A stretch of DNA of 64,000 bases from Sphingopyxis sp. RIFCSPHIGHO2_12_FULL_65_19. GTDB lineage: Bacteria > Pseudomonadota > Alphaproteobacteria > Sphingomonadales > Sphingomonadaceae. The notes beneath the pieces are model-generated. The model saw nothing but the letters and a program-made list of their open reading frames with translations. It made no database searches and was not told the origin of the DNA. The stretch spans positions 93,562 through 157,561 of the forward strand of contig NZ_MIAM01000014.1 in the NCBI RefSeq assembly GCF_001830555.1, written 5' to 3'. The position numbers and the translations under genes are program-made. Below, piece by piece: positions 35,178-43,062 of this stretch (the first letter of the stretch is position 1; the number at the start of each line of letters is the position of its first letter).

Positions 35178-35597
35178 CTATTGCGGCGGTTTCGCAGTAA
35201 CACAGTAGCCACTTGCTTGATTTGTCCGTTGAGCTGGCAGTGTTTCCTTTGTTCGCGTGTCTATGAAGACCTGCGTCAAGGGTGCTTCCACACTTCCAGT
35301 TTGAGTGATCCAGATTTTTCCTGAGGGAAGATCGCGGGAAACCAAGAAACGTAGGTAATTGTTACCATTAGAGCGAATCGACGGGCCAGATTTCTCAACC
35401 TGAACCGCTGCGTGGGCAGGCAGTATCAGGACTTGACGGTCGCTCGTAATTGTATTTTCGCCGAGGGCGATATTAAAGTTCACAACCTCAAGTGCTTCAG
35501 TGACCGTAACGCAATGATAATTTCTTGGCCAAGATGGCTCTTGAACGATTCCCATTGGCATTGCGACCTGCGCAGCAATTAGAACTGCGACAACCAT
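35178..35597 (-). CDS. IS66 passenger gene, exported protein of unknown function
   Basis: This 139-residue protein lies inside the IS66 element, between tnpC and the right inverted repeat, in the opposite orientation to the transposition genes. An N-terminal hydrophobic stretch (MVVAVLIAAQVAMPMGIV) suggests export. The mature part is beta-rich with two cysteines (HCVTV near 29 and GYCVTAK near the end) that could form a disulfide. GAAGGGA lies nine bases before the ATG. AT-richer composition than the transposase suggests a different origin. No family is recognised. Confidence 0.65.
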   Translation of the reverse strand: MVVAVLIAAQVAMPMGIVQEPSWPRNYHCVTVTEALEVVNFNIALGENTITSDRQVLILPAHAAVQVEKSGPSIRSNGNNYLRFLVSRDLPSGKIWITQTGSVEAPLTQVFIDTRTKETLPAQRTNQASGYCVTAKPPQ

Positions 35598-35734
35598 GTT
35601 GAATCCCTTCGGACGTTCCGCTGGATAACCAGCGCGTTATCGCCTTAATAGCCGCCCTTCGGCGCGAGACAATGGCCAGGCCAGCGCAAGCAGCGAAAGA
35701 ACCTTCATTGCCAGCTGTGGGAAGTGGACATCGC

Positions 35735-35953
35735 TTACAGATCATCCGACCCGCCCACATGCGTACCGTTGATGAAGATCTGCGGAACCGTCCTGCGTCC
35801 ACCAGACGCTGTCTGCATTGCACGGAACTGCACCGGATCATCTTCGACGTCGATTTCGATCCAGTCGGTCACCCCCTTGGCGCGAAGATGCGCCTTGGCC
35901 CGGTGACAAAAGGGGCAATAGTCCTTGGTATAGAGGGTTATGTTCGGTTTCAT
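35735..35953 (-). pseudogene. grxC: 5' part of glutaredoxin gene, truncated by IS66
   Basis: The reading frame encodes 72 residues of a class I glutaredoxin: the active site YCPFC at about 11-15, TVPQIFI near 55 and GTHVGGSDDL at the end. It then meets TAA inside the IS66 right end. The missing C-terminal helix (about 17 residues) lies beyond the element at 32609-32669. GGAG precedes ATG 35953. It is the last gene of a peroxiredoxin-msrB-msrA-grx operon. The truncated protein keeps the redox motif, but its stability is doubtful. Confidence 0.88.
35739..35746. repeat. target-site duplication (right)
   Basis: The sequence AGATCATC is an exact copy of 32670-32677 and borders the right end of the IS66 element inside the glutaredoxin gene. 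Confidence 0.9.
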
Positions 35954-35966
35954 TTCATGTCTCCGA

Positions 35967-36482
35967 TCAAGCTGCCTCAGACTGCTCGCCGGCCGATGGA
36001 AGGACCCAGGCGGCGCGCGGAAAGTGGCAGGTGTAACCATTGGGACGGCGCTCCAGATAATCCTGGTGCTCCGGCTCCGCCTCCCAGAAGGGGCCAATCG
36101 GCTCCAACTCGCTCGCTACCTTTCCCGGCCAGAGGCCGGATGCGTTGACGTCCGCGATCGTCTGCAACGCGGTTTCACGCTGCGCTTCGTCGGCATAATA
36201 GATCGCCGAGCGATAGCTCCCGCCGCGGTCGTTGCCCTGGCGATTGCGCGTGGTCGGATCGTGGATCTGGAAGAAAAATTCGAGGATCCGGCGGTAGCTG
36301 ATCTGATCGGGATCGAAATTGATCTCGATCGCCTCGGCGTGCGTGCCGTGGTTGCGATAGGTCGCGTTCGGCACATCGCCGCCGCTGTAACCGACACGGG
36401 TGCTGACGACGCCGGGGAGTTTGCGGATCAGGTCCTGCATGCCCCAGAAGCAGCCGCCGGCAAGGATGGAACGTTCGGTCAT
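35967..36482 (-). CDS. msrA: peptide-methionine (S)-S-oxide reductase MsrA
   Basis: The 171-residue enzyme reduces the S-epimer of methionine sulfoxide in proteins using thioredoxin or glutaredoxin. The catalytic motif GGCFWGMQ places Cys at residue 11. Substrate-binding segments [21 protein letters not shown] and [11 protein letters not shown] follow at standard spacing. ATG 36482 has GAGGAG eight bases upstream. It starts two bases after the msrB stop and is followed by the interrupted glutaredoxin gene, so one operon repaired both epimers. A second, diverged copy occurs at 59.6 kb. Confidence 0.96.
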   Translation of the reverse strand: MTERSILAGGCFWGMQDLIRKLPGVVSTRVGYSGGDVPNATYRNHGTHAEAIEINFDPDQISYRRILEFFFQIHDPTTRNRQGNDRGGSYRSAIYYADEAQRETALQTIADVNASGLWPGKVASELEPIGPFWEAEPEHQDYLERRPNGYTCHFPRAAWVLPSAGEQSEAA

Positions 36483-36484
36483 GA

Positions 36485-36928
36485 TCAATTCTCCTCGATC
36501 TGGTTCAGAAATTCGGAATAGCCCTCGGCTTCCATGTCATCGCGGTGGACGAAGCGGAGTGAAGCCGAGTTGATGCAGTAGCGCTGGCCGCCACGGTCGC
36601 GCGGACCGTCGGGAAACACATGTCCCAAGTGGCTGTCGCCATGAGCCGAGCGCACCTCGGTGCGGATCATCCCGTAGCTGTCGTCGCGTATTTCATCGAC
36701 ATTGGCGGGGACGATGGGCTTGGTGAAGCTCGGCCATCCACTGCCGGAATCGAATTTGTCGGTCGAGGCGAACAAGGGCTCGCCGCTGACGATATCGACG
36801 TAGATGCCGGGCTCCTTATTGTGCAGCAGTTCCCCACTGCCGGCACGCTCGGTGCCGCCTTCCTGGGTGACATGGCGCTGTTGGGGCGTCAGCTTCGCAA
36901 TGGCTTCGCTGGTCTTGAGGTAGGTCAT
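36485..36928 (-). CDS. msrB: peptide-methionine (R)-S-oxide reductase MsrB
   Basis: This 147-residue MsrB reduces the R-epimer of methionine sulfoxide. The catalytic Cys lies in [11 protein letters not shown], with [12 protein letters not shown] and [10 protein letters not shown] as conserved blocks. The CxxC zinc ligands of the zinc-type enzymes are absent, so this is the metal-free form. AAAGGAG precedes ATG 36928. It sits between the peroxiredoxin and msrA genes on the minus strand. Confidence 0.96.
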   Translation of the reverse strand: MTYLKTSEAIAKLTPQQRHVTQEGGTERAGSGELLHNKEPGIYVDIVSGEPLFASTDKFDSGSGWPSFTKPIVPANVDEIRDDSYGMIRTEVRSAHGDSHLGHVFPDGPRDRGGQRYCINSASLRFVHRDDMEAEGYSEFLNQIEEN

Positions 36929-37024
36929 TCGATATCTCCTTTGTCTGACAGTTGCGGCACGTCTTTCCACCCCGGTGCGCCGCATGCGCGCCGGTGGAGA
37001 CAGTCCCGAAATTCGAAATTTGGC

Positions 37025-37663
37025 TCAGAGGCGGTCGAGGATGCTCATGAGAACCGCCGGGTCGAGCCGGTTGCGATAATTGGGATCGAGAAAACTATAT
37101 CTGATGATCCCGTCGGTACTGATCACATAGGTTGCCGGCATCGGAATGCGCCAGTCGGCGCCGTCGTCGCCTGCGACCATCCCGTCCGCAAGCGCCGCCC
37201 GGCGCATACTCTCGGGCAGTTCGAAGGCGAGGCCATAATCGCTCGCGACCGTCATTCCGCGATCGGCGAGCAACGGAAGCGTCATTTCCTCGGCCCGCGC
37301 CATTGCGATGCTGTCGGCGAGCGGCTGCGGGGAGATCGCGAGCAGGCTCGCTCCTCTATCCTCGACCGCTTGCGCCGCCTTCGACATCGCCCGAAGTTCG
37401 GCGCGGCAGAAGGGGCACCATCCGCCGCGAAAGAAACTCAGGACCACTGGTCCGCCAATCAATCGGCCACGCAGCGAGACTGTGCCGCCGAGGGCGTTTT
37501 CCAGCAGGAACTCCGGCGCGACATCTCCGGCCTGGACAGCCGAGACCTCGATGCCCATGGCCAGGATCTGCCGATCGCCTTCGGCGATTGCCACCCTCCC
37601 CTCGTCGCCGGCTGCCTGGAAATAGGCTTGCTCGATCATGCTCATGTCCGTTCGGAAGTTCAT
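37025..37663 (-). CDS. peroxiredoxin-like protein (AhpC/TSA family)
   Basis: The 212-residue protein has a thioredoxin fold with the motif FFRGGWCPFCRAEL (Cys 83 and Cys 86), so the peroxidatic and possible resolving cysteines are adjacent in a CxxC. It also has the PLLADRGMTVASDYGL segment typical of this peroxiredoxin-like group (formerly AhpC/TSA thiol reductases). It would reduce peroxides or act as a disulfide reductase in the cytoplasm. ATG 37663 is the best of several starts. It heads an operon with msrB, msrA and the glutaredoxin gene and diverges from a LysR gene. Confidence 0.85.
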   Translation of the reverse strand: MNFRTDMSMIEQAYFQAAGDEGRVAIAEGDRQILAMGIEVSAVQAGDVAPEFLLENALGGTVSLRGRLIGGPVVLSFFRGGWCPFCRAELRAMSKAAQAVEDRGASLLAISPQPLADSIAMARAEEMTLPLLADRGMTVASDYGLAFELPESMRRAALADGMVAGDDGADWRIPMPATYVISTDGIIRYSFLDPNYRNRLDPAVLMSILDRL

Positions 37664-38070
37664 TCGACTCTTCTGCATCGAAAATTGGGGAGGGGAAAGG
37701 CTGGCGCGGCTCGCGCCAGCCTTTCCTTCAATGTCCACCTCGAGCCGGGCGCCGGGAGTCACGCCCAGCCCAAGGTGGATCGAGCGAAGCGACGAAGCCG
37801 GGAAGGGGAATTACCGGCTCGGACGTCGCGTCCGGGCTCGAGGCTTTTGCGGCGGTAAGGGAAGGCCGCCGCAACCCGCAAGGAAACGGACCCCGCGATC
37901 CAGGGCCGCGAAAGCGGCGTCGGTTCTGATCTGGCATTCATGATGGTCATCTCAAAACTCCAGGAGGCTTTGTCTCGGGTCCGTTTTTGCGGATGAGCCG
38001 TATTTAGGCTGTAGCGATTGCTTGCGGCAGATGGGTTGAGTCGATAGGACCTATTCCGCAGGGGAATGAA
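37664..38070. promoter_or_regulatory. divergent control region between peroxiredoxin and LysR genes
   Basis: The 407-base gap carries no gene. Near the LysR start it has the dyads ATAGG-A-CCTAT (38045-38055) and ATTCC/GGAAT (38053-38067), which are plausible LysR-type sites. Such an arrangement usually means the LysR protein controls both itself and the divergent operon. Confidence 0.45.
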
Positions 38071-38976
38071 ATGGATCGACTTGCCGTCATGGAGCAGTTC
38101 CTCGCCGTGGCCGAGGCGGGTTCCTTTTCCGCGGCGGCGCGACGGCTCAATGTCGGTCAGCCATCGATTTCGAAAGCCGTGGCGCAGCTTGAGGCCTATC
38201 TCGGCGTCCGGCTGTTCCAGCGCTCAACCCGCAGCCTGACGCTCACCGAGGCGGGCCGTCGCTACCGCGACGGCGCCGAGCGTGCGATTGCAGCCGCCGC
38301 CGCCGCGGAGATTGCCGCCAAGGAAGACGGGGGCCGTCTCGCCGGACCGGTGCGCGTCGTGGTCCCGACTTGCCTTGCCCGGCTGCATCTCGTGCCGTGT
38401 CTCCGGGAATTCTCTGATCGCTTTCCCGAAGTCACGCTCGATCTGGAGATCACCGATCGCGAAACCGATGTCGTGGCATCGGGCGTGGATATCGCGCTGC
38501 GAATTGGCACGCTCGCCGACACCGCGCTCGTCGCCTCTCGCATGGCGCGCACGCGGATGGCGCTGGTCGCGAACAAGGCCGAAAATGGTCTCGACGCCCC
38601 GCACAATTTCATGGGGCAGCCCGCGATCATCTCGCGCCTTCATCATGCGAAGAATAGCTGGGTCTTCCGCGATGGCAGCGCGCGCATCGCGATCATGGTG
38701 CATCCTGCGCTCATTCTCGACAGCGACGACGCAGCCCGGTCGGCAGCGCTTGCCGGTCTCGGCTATGCGATGTTGCCCCGGCCCTTCGTCGCCGATCTGA
38801 TCGATACCGGCGATCTTGTCGAGTTGCTGCCCAACCATATGCTCGAAGACATTGATCTATGGGCCCTGCTGCCGGCTGGCCGCGACCAGACCGCGAGAGT
38901 GCGCGCTTTTCTCGACTGGCTCCGCCCGCAGATGAACGCGATCTTTGCCGATGAGCGACCCGGCTTGCTCTCATGA
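38071..38976 (+). CDS. LysR-family transcriptional regulator
   Basis: The 301-residue regulator has the N-terminal winged helix (FLAVAEAGSFSAAARRLNVGQ, then SISKAVAQLE) and a LysR substrate-binding domain from about 90 (VRVVVPTCLARLHLVPCL). It is of the CrgA/DmlR-like subgroup that often senses aromatic or electrophilic compounds. It diverges from the peroxiredoxin/msr operon and overlaps the following YeeE-type gene by four bases (ATGA), so the transporter is its co-transcribed partner. Confidence 0.93.
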   Translation: MDRLAVMEQFLAVAEAGSFSAAARRLNVGQPSISKAVAQLEAYLGVRLFQRSTRSLTLTEAGRRYRDGAERAIAAAAAAEIAAKEDGGRLAGPVRVVVPTCLARLHLVPCLREFSDRFPEVTLDLEITDRETDVVASGVDIALRIGTLADTALVASRMARTRMALVANKAENGLDAPHNFMGQPAIISRLHHAKNSWVFRDGSARIAIMVHPALILDSDDAARSAALAGLGYAMLPRPFVADLIDTGDLVELLPNHMLEDIDLWALLPAGRDQTARVRAFLDWLRPQMNAIFADERPGLLS

Positions 38977-39953
38977 ACGCTATTGCGGTTGCCATCGCTG
39001 CTTCGATGCTGAGTTTTGCGATGGGTTTCGCGATCAGGCGGGGGACGGTCTGCGTGGTCGTTGCGGCGCAGGATCTTGTCGTGCGGCGCCGACCCGACAA
39101 GTTCATCGGGTTCGCGACGGCGGCTTGCTGGTCAGGGCTTCTGCTTGTTCCACTGGCATGGACCGCACCAGCTGTTTTCCATCTGTCCCCGGGCTACGAC
39201 CAGCTGATCCAGGCTTTCCTGTTCGGGTGTCTTTACGGGATCGGCGCGTGGGCGAACCAGGCTTGCGGCTTTGGAACACTCGCGCATTTGACCGGCGGCA
39301 GGCTCGGATATCTTCTGACCCTCGCCGGCTGGGTAATCGGCGCCTCGTTCATATCCAAAGTCTACAGGCCCCAGCAAATTCCCGAGCCCTCGCTGCTTGC
39401 GACGTCACCGCTCGCCGCGATAGCGGCGTGGCTGGCCTTCGCCGCAGTCTGCTGGTGGAGCTGGCCGCGCCTGCGACTGTTGCGCCGCCGGTCGCGCTGG
39501 CGCAAGATGCTGCTTGGACGCGCGCGGATGCGTCCCTTCGAGGCCATGCTCATCATCGGCATCGGCGGCGGCCTGCTGTACGCCTGCGCCGGGAGCTGGA
39601 CCTATCTGGGCCTCCTGTCCAGCTACGCCTCGCAGCTCGTCATGCACGATTTCGCCCCGATTTCTCCTTTGCCGGCGCTTTTGGGCACCGCGATGATGAT
39701 CGGCGGCGGACTATTTGCAGCCGTCCGCTCCGCCAGCTTCCGGTTGCGCGGCACCAACTGGCGTCAAGGCTCGCGGCATCTCGTCGGCGGCACCATCATG
39801 GGGTTGGCCACCCAGCTCATCCCGGGCGGCAATGGGGTCATCATCGTCTACGGGCTGCCCTCCTTCGCTCCCCATGCCCTGACCGCCTATTTCGGGATGA
39901 CATTGACCCTCATGCTCATCTTCGCCGCCACAAACTATTCCCGCAGGGCATAG
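38973..39953 (+). CDS. YeeE/YedE-family transporter
   Basis: The 326-residue protein has about nine hydrophobic helices and the YeeE/YedE (DUF395) signatures AIRRGTVCVV near residue 20 and GAWANQACGFGTLAHLTGG near 90, plus NWRQGSRHLVGGTIMG near 265. Members of this family import thiosulfate or handle sulfur and selenium compounds. The cysteines in the signature loops are kept. It is coupled to the LysR gene and upstream of a flavoprotein disulfide reductase, consistent with sulfur/thiol redox metabolism. Confidence 0.88.
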   Translation: MNAIAVAIAASMLSFAMGFAIRRGTVCVVVAAQDLVVRRRPDKFIGFATAACWSGLLLVPLAWTAPAVFHLSPGYDQLIQAFLFGCLYGIGAWANQACGFGTLAHLTGGRLGYLLTLAGWVIGASFISKVYRPQQIPEPSLLATSPLAAIAAWLAFAAVCWWSWPRLRLLRRRSRWRKMLLGRARMRPFEAMLIIGIGGGLLYACAGSWTYLGLLSSYASQLVMHDFAPISPLPALLGTAMMIGGGLFAAVRSASFRLRGTNWRQGSRHLVGGTIMGLATQLIPGGNGVIIVYGLPSFAPHALTAYFGMTLTLMLIFAATNYSRRA

Positions 39954-39979
39954 AAACCATGCCCACGGGCCAACTGTTT

Positions 39980-40012
39980 TTGCGCGCTCGATGCGCGCAA
40001 TATGCGCATCGT
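39980..40012. repeat. palindromes upstream of flavoprotein gene
   Basis: TTGCGCGC-N5-GCGCGCAA (39980-40000) is followed by the palindrome ATGCGCAT (40002-40009) in the 81-base gap before the lipoamide-dehydrogenase-like gene. It could be an operator or a hairpin limiting read-through; no T tract follows. Confidence 0.4.
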
Positions 40013-40034
40013 GTAATCAGGAAGGGACAGCGGG

Positions 40035-41459
40035 ATGACCGATTTCGACTATGACGTGGCGATAATCGGCGCGGGCACCGCTGGAATGTCGGCGTACCGG
40101 GAAGCGCTCAAATATAGCGATCGCGTCGTCATGATCGATGGCGGCCCCTTGGGGACCACATGCGCCCGCGTTGGCTGCATGCCCTCCAAATTGCTGATCG
40201 CTGCGGCAGAGGCGCGCCACCGTGCCGAAAGCGTCGGCCTGTTCGGACTTCGCGCCGGACCCGTCGAGGTCGATGGTGTGCAGGTCATGAACCGCGTCCG
40301 CGCCGAGCGCGACCACTTTGTTAGCTTCGCCACCGAGGCGATTGCGGGGTTTGCACCCGGAGGCCTGCTTCGCGAGCAGGCGCGTTTTGTCGATGACAAT
40401 CGGCTCGAACTTGCGAGCGGCAAGCAGATCAGCGCGCGCAGCATCGTGATCGCAACGGGCTCGCGGCCGGTCGTACCCGCAGGCCTGGAACCGGCGGGCG
40501 ATCGGCTGATTTTCAACGACCAACTGTTCGACTGGACCGATCTGCCGTCCTCGGTTGCAGTCTTCGGCACCGGCGCGATCGGGTTGGAGCTCGGGCAGGC
40601 TTTGCATCGCCTCGGTGTCCGCACCCATATCTATGGGCGCGGCGGCAGCGTCGGCCCGCTCACCGATCCCGACGTCGCGGCTTATGCGGCGGCACAGTTC
40701 TCGAGCGAAATTCCTATCGACTGGATGGCAGCCGATGCAAGCGTCGCGCGCGACGGGGACGCTGTGATCGTCCGGTCAGCGGGGGGCGAGGAGCGGTTCG
40801 ATTATCTCCTCGCGGCCGCAGGCCGACGGGCCAATGTCGACAATCTCGGACTGGAAAACACCTCGCTCACGCTCGATGCCCATGGCGTCCCCACTTATGA
40901 TCACCTGTCGATGCGCGCCAGTTACAGCGACATCTTCATCGCGGGCGACTCGGCGGTCGATCTCTCGCTCCTTCACGAGGCCGCGGACGAAGGCCGGGTG
41001 GCAGGCGAAAATGCCGCGCGCTATCCGCACAGCTATCGCCGCGCGCGCCGGACCCCGTTGACGATCGTCTTCACCGATCCCCAGATCGCCATCGCCGGGC
41101 GCAGCCATGCCGACCTTCTTCGCGACCGGATGGATTTCGCCATCGGCGAAGTGTCGTTCGAAGACCAGGGACGGGCTCGCATATTGGGGCTCAACCGGGG
41201 ATTGCTGCGCGTCTATGGCGATCGGCCGAGCGGGTTGCTGCTTGGCGCCGAAATCTTCGGTCCAGCGGCGGAACATCTCGCTCATCTCCTCGCCTGGTCG
41301 ATCGAGAGCCGGCTCACCGTCGCCGAATTGCTCGAACGACCCTTCTATCATCCTGTCATTGAGGAAGGGCTGCGCACCGCGCTTCGCCACCTCAACCACC
41401 ATCTCGGGTTCGGACCGAATCCGCCGCTGCGCTGCATCGACTGTGGTCCGGGAGGCTAG
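40035..41459 (+). CDS. dihydrolipoyl dehydrogenase-like flavoprotein
   Basis: This 474-residue FAD-dependent pyridine nucleotide-disulfide reductase has the FAD motif IIGAGTAGMSA (10-20) and the redox-active pair CARVGCMPSK (Cys 43, Cys 48). A NAD(P)-binding GTGAIGLELGQ follows near 178, with an FAD site IFIAGDS near 310 and the C-terminal active base motif YHPVIEEGLRTAL. It may be a stand-alone lipoamide dehydrogenase or a relative such as a thiol reductase. No 2-oxoacid dehydrogenase genes adjoin it; it follows the YeeE-type transporter in a redox cluster. Confidence 0.9.
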   Translation: MTDFDYDVAIIGAGTAGMSAYREALKYSDRVVMIDGGPLGTTCARVGCMPSKLLIAAAEARHRAESVGLFGLRAGPVEVDGVQVMNRVRAERDHFVSFATEAIAGFAPGGLLREQARFVDDNRLELASGKQISARSIVIATGSRPVVPAGLEPAGDRLIFNDQLFDWTDLPSSVAVFGTGAIGLELGQALHRLGVRTHIYGRGGSVGPLTDPDVAAYAAAQFSSEIPIDWMAADASVARDGDAVIVRSAGGEERFDYLLAAAGRRANVDNLGLENTSLTLDAHGVPTYDHLSMRASYSDIFIAGDSAVDLSLLHEAADEGRVAGENAARYPHSYRRARRTPLTIVFTDPQIAIAGRSHADLLRDRMDFAIGEVSFEDQGRARILGLNRGLLRVYGDRPSGLLLGAEIFGPAAEHLAHLLAWSIESRLTVAELLERPFYHPVIEEGLRTALRHLNHHLGFGPNPPLRCIDCGPGG

Positions 41460-41736
41460 GCCAAGCGGTGCCCGCCTTCGGCTCGGATAGAATATCGGCA
41501 CCTTGCAACGGTGCAAATCCGGCAGAGCCTTTGCCCGAGCCTGGATCGCGCACGGCCGAGGGGGAGATCCGCCCTGATTCCTGCTCGCGCGAGCGAAGCA
41601 TAGCGTTCCGGCCTCACCTCCCCGGTGGGGCGGAAAGCCCGCGAGGATCGATGAGCAAGCTCGCGGCGCCTGTCGCTGGGGGAGCCTCACGCTCCCCGCC
41701 ACAGGTCCGCATCGTAACTTGCGGTTTGTTGGTGCC
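41460..41736. other. structured but gene-free spacer
   Basis: The gap between convergent genes contains several GC-rich hairpins, for example GGGGAGC/GCTCCCC near 41678-41696. No coding frame, riboswitch consensus or T tract was recognised. Confidence 0.4.
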
Positions 41737-42231
41737 TTAGACCTGGGCGTCGGCAGGCTTTTTCCGTCGGATAGCCGCCGAGAGTAATACCAGCGAAGCG
41801 GCAAGCAGAACGGCGTCTTTCAACAGAAATTGCCCGGGGATGGCCGAAATGGCCGGGAACCCGCCGGCGGTCGGCTCTGCGACACCAGGCGTTGACAAGA
41901 AGAATGTCAAGGTGATGGTATAGGTCGCCACCGACATGGCGCCGCCGAGGACCGAGAAAATCGGTTTGAATGCACCGAGGATCAGGGCAGCGGCCGTGGC
42001 GAGTTCCATCGTGCCGATGAACTGGCTGGCGCCCTGGACGCCGAACAGCGGGTGAAGCCAGCTCATAAGCGGGCTGTGTTCGATGAATGGGGCAATGCCT
42101 TGCGCCTCATAAGCCGTGAATTTCATGCCGCCGAACCACAGAAAGACAATGACTAGGGCCCATCGCAGCAGAGCGAGTTCGCGCATTTGATGCTCGGGGA
42201 CGCTGAATGAATATTTCTCCAATAAGCTCAT
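41737..42231 (-). CDS. YkgB/DoxX-like DUF417 membrane protein
   Basis: The 164-residue protein has four hydrophobic helices and the DUF417 (YkgB) signatures LLRWALVIVFLWFGGMKFTAYEA and LHPLFGVQGASQFIGTMELA. E. coli relatives are induced by reactive chlorine species (RclC), which is family knowledge and suggestive here. AAAGGG precedes ATG 42231. It lies 41 bases downstream of the MarR gene in the same orientation, so the regulator probably controls it. Confidence 0.9.
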   Translation of the reverse strand: MSLLEKYSFSVPEHQMRELALLRWALVIVFLWFGGMKFTAYEAQGIAPFIEHSPLMSWLHPLFGVQGASQFIGTMELATAAALILGAFKPIFSVLGGAMSVATYTITLTFFLSTPGVAEPTAGGFPAISAIPGQFLLKDAVLLAASLVLLSAAIRRKKPADAQV

Positions 42232-42272
42232 AATCAATGCCCTTTTTGTTGATGGAAATGTGGCGAGAGGCG

Positions 42273-42809
42273 TCAGTTTGTAATTCCGGGACCGACGATG
42301 TCGGTCGGACAGTTGGTGCACTTCTCTTCGTCGCAGAAACGGCAGGTCGTGCGCGCGCGCACTTCGTCGCGCGGCAATGACGCGAGGATGGTTTCCGCGA
42401 CGCGCTCCAGCGCAGCGCGGTCCTTCTCGCCGACCGCAGCGAGCAACCCGGTGATCGCTGTGCTGCGCAGATTCAGGAGCGCCCTGCGTTCCGTCTCGCC
42501 GCCGGACGTCAACGACACGTGCATGACGCGGCGATCGCCGGGGGATTGCGATTTCGAGACGAAATTCTGAGCGACCAGCCGTTCGACCACGCGGGCAGCA
42601 CCGGCATGCGACAGGCGCAGGGCCTTGCCGATCTGGTCGATCGAAAGGCCCGGTTCATGGCCGATGAGGCTCAATGCCGCCGCGGTCTCCCCGCCGGCCG
42701 GAAAGCGCTGTGATATCGCACCGCGCATCTCATCCGACACCCCCTGCGCGAGGGCGCCGAAGAGATTGATCAGCCGATCGGAAGGTGAAGCGTCCTTGGT
42801 CAATCGCAT
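42273..42809 (-). CDS. MarR-family regulator with C-terminal Cys4 cluster
   Basis: The 178-residue protein has a MarR winged helix (LSIDQIGKALRLSHAGAARVVERL, then the wing QSPGDRRVMHVSLT). At its C-terminus four cysteines are arranged CxxC-x4-CxxC (156, 159, 164, 167), fit for binding zinc or sensing thiol oxidation. Its own promoter carries a perfect 19-base palindrome. It is co-directional with the DUF417 gene, and its operator is duplicated upstream of a distant LysR gene, so it may head a regulatory cascade. Confidence 0.92.
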   Translation of the reverse strand: MRLTKDASPSDRLINLFGALAQGVSDEMRGAISQRFPAGGETAAALSLIGHEPGLSIDQIGKALRLSHAGAARVVERLVAQNFVSKSQSPGDRRVMHVSLTSGGETERRALLNLRSTAITGLLAAVGEKDRAALERVAETILASLPRDEVRARTTCRFCDEEKCTNCPTDIVGPGITN

Positions 42810-42816
42810 TCCAGTA

Positions 42817-42835
42817 TATATGCGTCGCGCATATA
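42817..42835. promoter_or_regulatory. MarR operator palindrome
   Basis: TATATGCG-TCG-CGCATATA is a perfect inverted repeat with 8-base arms, eight bases upstream of the marR start and overlapping a TATACT-like -10. The same arms and 3-base spacer occur at 61669-61687. Confidence 0.75.
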
Positions 42836-42876
42836 AATAGCGCAGCGGCTGGAGAATGCAAGAGGCGATGCGAGCT

Positions 42877-43062
42877 TCAGAGCTTGAGCCTCTCCTTCAT
42901 GGGCTCGCGATCCGTCTGTTCGATGGGGTACCAGCGGTAGCCGGATCCGTCGGCGGCAATGTGACCCACCCCCGGGAACGGAAGATGGGGCGCCGCAATC
43001 ATCATACGGTCGCGAGCGAAGCGGGTGAACGCGGCTTTCCGCACGGCGCGCGCCTCGTCCTA
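42877..43062 (-). pseudogene. in-frame remainder of the metallo-hydrolase after an amber codon
   Basis: Beyond the TAG at 43060-43062 the frame continues for about 60 codons with clear family sequence (AAPHLPFPGVGHIAADGSGY, then RWYPIE) to a TGA at 42877. It is the missing C-terminal part of the adjacent MBL-fold protein, separated by a single nonsense codon. Confidence 0.8.

Larger units (their letters stand above)
32678..35738 (+). mobile_element. IS66-family element with passenger gene, inserted in grxC
   Basis: The element is 3,061 bases long. Its ends both read inward as GTAAGCG (left GTAAGCGGGG at 32678, right GTAAGCGATG on the minus strand from 35738). It is flanked by the 8-base duplication AGATCATC. 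It contains the IS66 trio tnpA-tnpB-tnpC and, between tnpC and the right end, a minus-strand passenger gene. A GTGAGCG sequence at 35170-35176 could be a vestigial original right end, which would make a usual 2.5-kb IS66. The insertion splits the glutaredoxin gene. Confidence 0.9.

Noticed and set aside
41460-41736. Possible riboswitch in the hairpin-rich gap
   Set aside because: No known consensus was recognised, and both flanking genes converge on it, so a 5' leader role is unlikely.
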